Part shown: one piece after another, positions 5,756 through 7,863 of the stretch | Numbering within the stretch: the stretch's first letter is position 1 | Layout of the letters: each line of letters starts with the position of its first letter | NCBI GenBank assembly: GCA_900754535.1 | Contig: CAAEDF010000271.1 | Location: 1-7,863, forward strand | Length of the DNA: 7,863 bases | Origin: Clostridia bacterium | GTDB taxonomy: Bacteria > Bacillota > Clostridia > Oscillospirales > CAG-382 | Reading direction: 5' to 3' | Translations under genes and position numbers: made by a program | Notes under the pieces: model-generated | What the model was told of the DNA's origin: nothing | Database searches by the model: none | Seen by the model: only the letters and a program-made list of their open reading frames with translations

Positions 5756-7493
5756 CGCTTTCACCACCCGCCTTGTTCTGTGAGATATAAGTGCTCCTGT
5801 ATATCTCGTTGGTCTTCATCAGCTCTTCGTGTGTACCTACGGCGTTTATCGTTCCGCCGTCCATCACGATTATTCTGTCGGCATCCTCCACCGAAGCGGT
5901 GCGCTGCGCGATGATTATCTTTGTCGTTTCGGGTATGTATGTCTTGAACGCTCTGCGTATCAGCGCGTCGGTGTGAGTGTCCACCGCGCTGGTGGAGTCG
6001 TCAAGTATGAGTATCTTCGGCTTTTTGAGTAGCGCGCGCGCAATGCAAAGGCGCTGCTTCTGGCCGCCGGAAACATTCGCGCCGCCCTGCTCTATGTATG
6101 TGTCATAGCCTTCCGGGAACGACGAAACAAACTCGTCCGCCTGCGCAAGCACACAGGCTTCTTTTATCTCTTCGTCCGTGGCGTCCTTGTTGCCCCAGCG
6201 CAGGTTTTCCTTTATCGTGCCGGAAAAAAGCACGTTTTTCTGAAGCACGACGGCCACCTGGTTCCTGAGCGCTTCGAGGTCGTATTCGCGCACATCGTGT
6301 CCGCCCACCTTTACGCTTCCCTCGGTCACATCATAAAGACGTGAGATAAGCTGTATAAGCGTCGATTTGGAAGAGCCCGTGCCGCCTATTATGCCTATCG
6401 TCTCGCCCGAGCGTATTTTCAGGTTGATGTCCGACAGCGCCATCCTTTCCGCCGACGCAGAGTATTTGAAGCTTACGTCTTCAAATTCTATCGATCCGTC
6501 CGGAACGTCGAATATCGGGTTCTGAGGGTCGGTAAGAGTGCTTTTTTCGTCAAGCACTTCCACTATCCTCTTCGCCGATTCGCTTGCCATGGTTATCATT
6601 ACAAATACCATCGAAACCATCATCAGGCTGCTGAGTATCATGAAGCTGTAGGTCAGCATCGCCGAAAGCTGCCCGACGTCAAGATCAAGTCCCCTGGTGG
6701 TTATTATCGTGTACGAGCCGAACGAAAGCACAAACACCATGACGGAATAGACGCAGAACATCATAAGCGGATTGTTGAGCGCAAGTATTTTTTCCGCTCT
6801 GGTGAAATCTCTGCACACATCGTCTGCGGCGGATGCGAATTTTTCTTTTTCAAACTCCTCGCGCACAAAGGATTTAACCACGCGGATGCCTTTTACGTTT
6901 TCCTGTATCGAGGCGTTCAGCGCGTCGTATTTCTTGAAAACGCGCTTGAAAAGAGGCATTGTCTTCCTTACCACCAGGAACAGGCCGAAGCCCAGCAAGG
7001 GCACGACGAACAGAAATATAAACGCCATCTTTCCGCCCATTACAAAGGCCATCACAAAGGCAAAAACAAGCATGAGCGGACAGCGGATAGCCGTGCGTAT
7101 TATCATCATGTACGCGTTCTGCACGTTCGTCACGTCGGTGGTAAGACGCGTGACAAGCGACGAGGTGGAGAACCTGTCTATATTCTCAAACGAAAAGCCC
7201 TGAATGGCGTAAAACATGTCCTTCCTGAGGTTTTTTGCCAGTCCGCAGGAGGCGGTGGAGCAGGTCATGCCTGCCAGGGCTCCGAACATAAGCGAAAGCC
7301 CCGCAAGCAGCACGAGTATCGCACCGTAAACGGATATCTCGCTTATCTCGCAGCCCGCTTTTATACGGTTCACCAGCTCGGCAGTCAGAAAGGGAATTAT
7401 ACACTCTATGACCACTTCCATGGACACGAGTATAGGAGTCAGCACCGAGGCACGTTTGTATTCCCGGATGCTTTTTGCAATAGTTTTTGTCAT
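5745..7493 (-). CDS. Heterodimeric ABC multidrug exporter, half-transporter with degenerate ATP site (BmrC/EfrC-like)
   Basis: Membrane half-transporter of 582 residues, the usual size. Six-helix exporter domain (about 15-310) with the coupling region SFVREEFEKEKF (208-219), then an ABC ATPase domain (about 335-570). Motifs: Walker A GGTGSSKST (370-378, Ser375 replacing the usual Gly), Q-loop Gln418, signature VSGGQ (474-478, good), Walker B ILILDD (494-499, Asp499 in place of catalytic Glu), and Gln530 in place of the switch His (IIIAQR). These losses mark the non-hydrolysing site of a heterodimeric exporter; its good signature completes the partner's active site. The start chosen is ATG 7491-7493, with GGGAG (7505-7509) 11 bases upstream, giving MTKTIAKSIREYKRASVL, a normal N-terminus. 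The frame stays open upstream to 7745, but that extension covers the promoter and terminator and is not protein-like. First gene of the operon; overlaps the partner gene by 11 bases. Confidence 0.95.
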   Translation of the reverse strand: MTKTIAKSIREYKRASVLTPILVSMEVVIECIIPFLTAELVNRIKAGCEISEISVYGAILVLLAGLSLMFGALAGMTCSTASCGLAKNLRKDMFYAIQGFSFENIDRFSTSSLVTRLTTDVTNVQNAYMMIIRTAIRCPLMLVFAFVMAFVMGGKMAFIFLFVVPLLGFGLFLVVRKTMPLFKRVFKKYDALNASIQENVKGIRVVKSFVREEFEKEKFASAADDVCRDFTRAEKILALNNPLMMFCVYSVMVFVLSFGSYTIITTRGLDLDVGQLSAMLTYSFMILSSLMMVSMVFVMITMASESAKRIVEVLDEKSTLTDPQNPIFDVPDGSIEFEDVSFKYSASAERMALSDINLKIRSGETIGIIGGTGSSKSTLIQLISRLYDVTEGSVKVGGHDVREYDLEALRNQVAVVLQKNVLFSGTIKENLRWGNKDATDEEIKEACVLAQADEFVSSFPEGYDTYIEQGGANVSGGQKQRLCIARALLKKPKILILDDSTSAVDTHTDALIRRAFKTYIPETTKIIIAQRTASVEDADRIIVMDGGTINAVGTHEELMKTNEIYRSTYISQNKAGGESDEK

Positions 7494-7495
7494 AT

Positions 7496-7528
7496 TTATC
7501 CAGTCTCCCAAATCCCGGAAAATTGCAT
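7496..7528 (-). other. Possible leader mini-ORF, 10 codons (MQFSGIWETG)
   Basis: ATG at 7526-7528 to TAA at 7496-7498 on the minus strand, ending 2 bases before the exporter start codon. It has no clear ribosome-binding site of its own, so it may be chance. Its frame is open further upstream through the terminator to the region after the promoter, but only with non-ATG starts. Listed because leader ORFs control transcription of the related bmrCD operon in Bacillus subtilis (bmrB). Confidence 0.2.
7505..7509 (-). promoter_or_regulatory. Ribosome-binding site of the first exporter gene
   Basis: GGGAG on the minus strand, 11 bases before the ATG at 7491-7493. It decides that start against the 84-residue longer reading. 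The site lies inside a 10-codon ORF (7496-7528) that ends 2 bases before the exporter ATG. Confidence 0.6.
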
Positions 7529-7553
7529 GGCGGCCAACAGCCACGGCGCCGCC
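7529..7553 (-). promoter_or_regulatory. GC-rich inverted repeat between attenuator and start codon
   Basis: GGCGGC (7548-7553, read on the minus strand) can pair with GCCGCC (7529-7534) across a 13-base loop. The 3' arm overlaps CCGCCATG (7526-7533), which is also complementary to the loop of the upstream terminator hairpin. The two pairings are therefore mutually exclusive. Confidence 0.4.
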
Positions 7554-7577
7554 TGTGTATCGGCGCACGTGCTCGGC

Positions 7578-7609
7578 AAAAAATAAAGCGCGGTCCCGCC
7601 ATGACCGCG
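7578..7609 (-). terminator. Intrinsic terminator in the exporter leader (probable transcription attenuator)
   Basis: On the minus strand CGCGGTC (7603-7609) and GACCGCG (7589-7595) form a perfect 7-bp GC-rich stem with a 7-base loop ATGGCGG, followed at once by CTTTATTTTTT (7578-7588). This is a standard Rho-independent terminator for minus-strand transcription; the plus strand has no U-tract after it. It lies about 40 bases after the predicted transcription start and 84 bases before the exporter ATG, so most transcripts would stop before the operon unless the hairpin is prevented from forming. Confidence 0.8.
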
Positions 7610-7653
7610 AAAGTCTTGATATAACAGGCCTTTTTTCTCTTAAAACCGAGTTT

Positions 7654-7682
7654 ATGATAGCACAAAGATTTTTTTTTGTCAA
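7654..7682 (-). promoter_or_regulatory. Strong sigma-A promoter of the exporter operon
   Basis: Perfect -35 box TTGACA (7677-7682), 17-base spacer beginning with an A-tract, and TATCAT (7654-7659; five of six matches to TATAAT), all on the minus strand. Transcription would start near 7647. It drives the leader, the attenuator and then probably all four genes down to 707. Confidence 0.8.
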
Positions 7683-7690
7683 TACACGCA

Positions 7691-7702
7691 TGCAATTTTG
7701 CA
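7691..7702. promoter_or_regulatory. 12-bp palindrome upstream of the exporter promoter
   Basis: TGCAA-TT-TTGCA, an inverted repeat with 5-bp arms, ends 8 bases upstream of the -35 box. Its position suits an activator or repressor site, but no regulator gene is in the window and the arms are short. Confidence 0.3.
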
Positions 7703-7863
7703 ACGTTTTTTTAAATATGCTTTTTATAAAAATTCTAACGTACAAATAAGGCGTTTTCGTCGAGAAACCTTAAAATTTTTAACGAAAATTTCACCCGCTT
7801 ATTATTTGATGTACGGCATATCGATATGATAAAATATATTGATTAGAAATTATGTTTATCTGC
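7703..7863. other. AT-rich non-coding right edge
   Basis: About 160 very AT-rich bases with no convincing gene. It contains a loose inverted repeat TTTTCGT / ACGAAAA (7754-7760 and 7782-7788, 21-base gap). It also has a weak plus-strand promoter-like pair, TTGATG (7806-7811) and TAAAAT (7830-7835) with an 18-base spacer. An ATG at 7852-7854 opens to the window edge but has no ribosome-binding site. A divergent gene or the end of an upstream gene may lie just outside. Confidence 0.4.

Larger units (their letters stand above)
7494..7647 (-). promoter_or_regulatory. Untranslated leader of the exporter operon
   Basis: About 154 bases between the predicted start of transcription (near 7647) and the exporter ATG. 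It contains, in order, a purine-rich stretch AAGAGAAAAAAGG (7629-7641), the terminator hairpin with an ATG in its loop (7600-7602), the palindrome GCACGTGC (7565-7572), a GC-rich inverted repeat (7529-7553) and the ribosome-binding site. It does not resemble a riboswitch class that I recognise. Regulation by ribosome-mediated attenuation is inferred from the terminator and from the known control of bmrCD. Confidence 0.6.

Noticed and set aside
7186..7695. 169-codon minus-strand ORF overlapping the exporter start
   Set aside because: It begins upstream of the predicted transcription start, then runs out of frame through the exporter's first 100 codons. It shows Arg/Cys-rich shadow-ORF composition and no family resemblance.
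7494..7745. In-frame 84-residue N-terminal extension of the first exporter subunit
   Set aside because: It contains the consensus promoter and the terminator hairpin and is not protein-like. The start at 7493 has a ribosome-binding site and gives the family's normal N-terminus.
7791..7862. Minus-strand frame open from the window edge to a TGA (24 codons)
   Set aside because: It could be the end of an upstream gene, but it is Ile/Asn/Tyr-rich as expected of random AT-rich DNA, with nothing else to support it.

Overview
The window looks like a piece of a Gram-positive chromosome, most likely an uncultured or gut-type member of class Clostridia. This is inferred from fairly GC-rich genes separated by very AT-rich spacers, purine-rich ribosome-binding sites, textbook sigma-A-like promoter elements, and close resemblance of the ABC exporter pair to the BmrCD/EfrCD type common in Firmicutes. 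All convincing genes lie on the minus strand, so the region reads from right to left.

Right edge (7494-7863): a 370-base AT-rich stretch with no convincing gene. It holds a strong promoter (TTGACA, 17-base spacer, TATCAT; 7654-7682), a small palindrome just upstream of it, and an intrinsic terminator (7578-7609) between that promoter and the first start codon. The layout is that of a transcription attenuator governing the operon.

Operon (7493 down to 707): four closely spaced genes. (1) and (2) are the two half-transporters of a heterodimeric ABC multidrug exporter. The first (5745-7493) has the degenerate ATP site (Asp for the catalytic Glu, Gln for the switch His). The second (3851-5755) has the intact catalytic residues but a weakened LSQGQ signature, so together they form one working and one degenerate site. 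(3) A fused double ABC ATPase (2124-3824) of the energy-coupling-factor (EcfA/CbiO/YkoD-like) type, with no membrane partner in the window. (4) A complete MATE-family efflux transporter (707-2092).

Left edge (1-573): the N-terminal part of a second, different MATE transporter, preceded by its own promoter (637-665) and a short leader that can form two mutually exclusive hairpins.

Together this is an efflux cluster: an ATP-driven heterodimeric exporter plus two ion-driven MATE pumps, with an ECF-type ATPase embedded among them. The least ordinary points are the attenuator leader of the exporter operon, with its 8-base complementarity between the terminator loop and a site near the start codon, and the orphan ECF-type ATPase with its odd start site and altered Q-loop. 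No mobile element, CRISPR array, tRNA or rRNA was seen.
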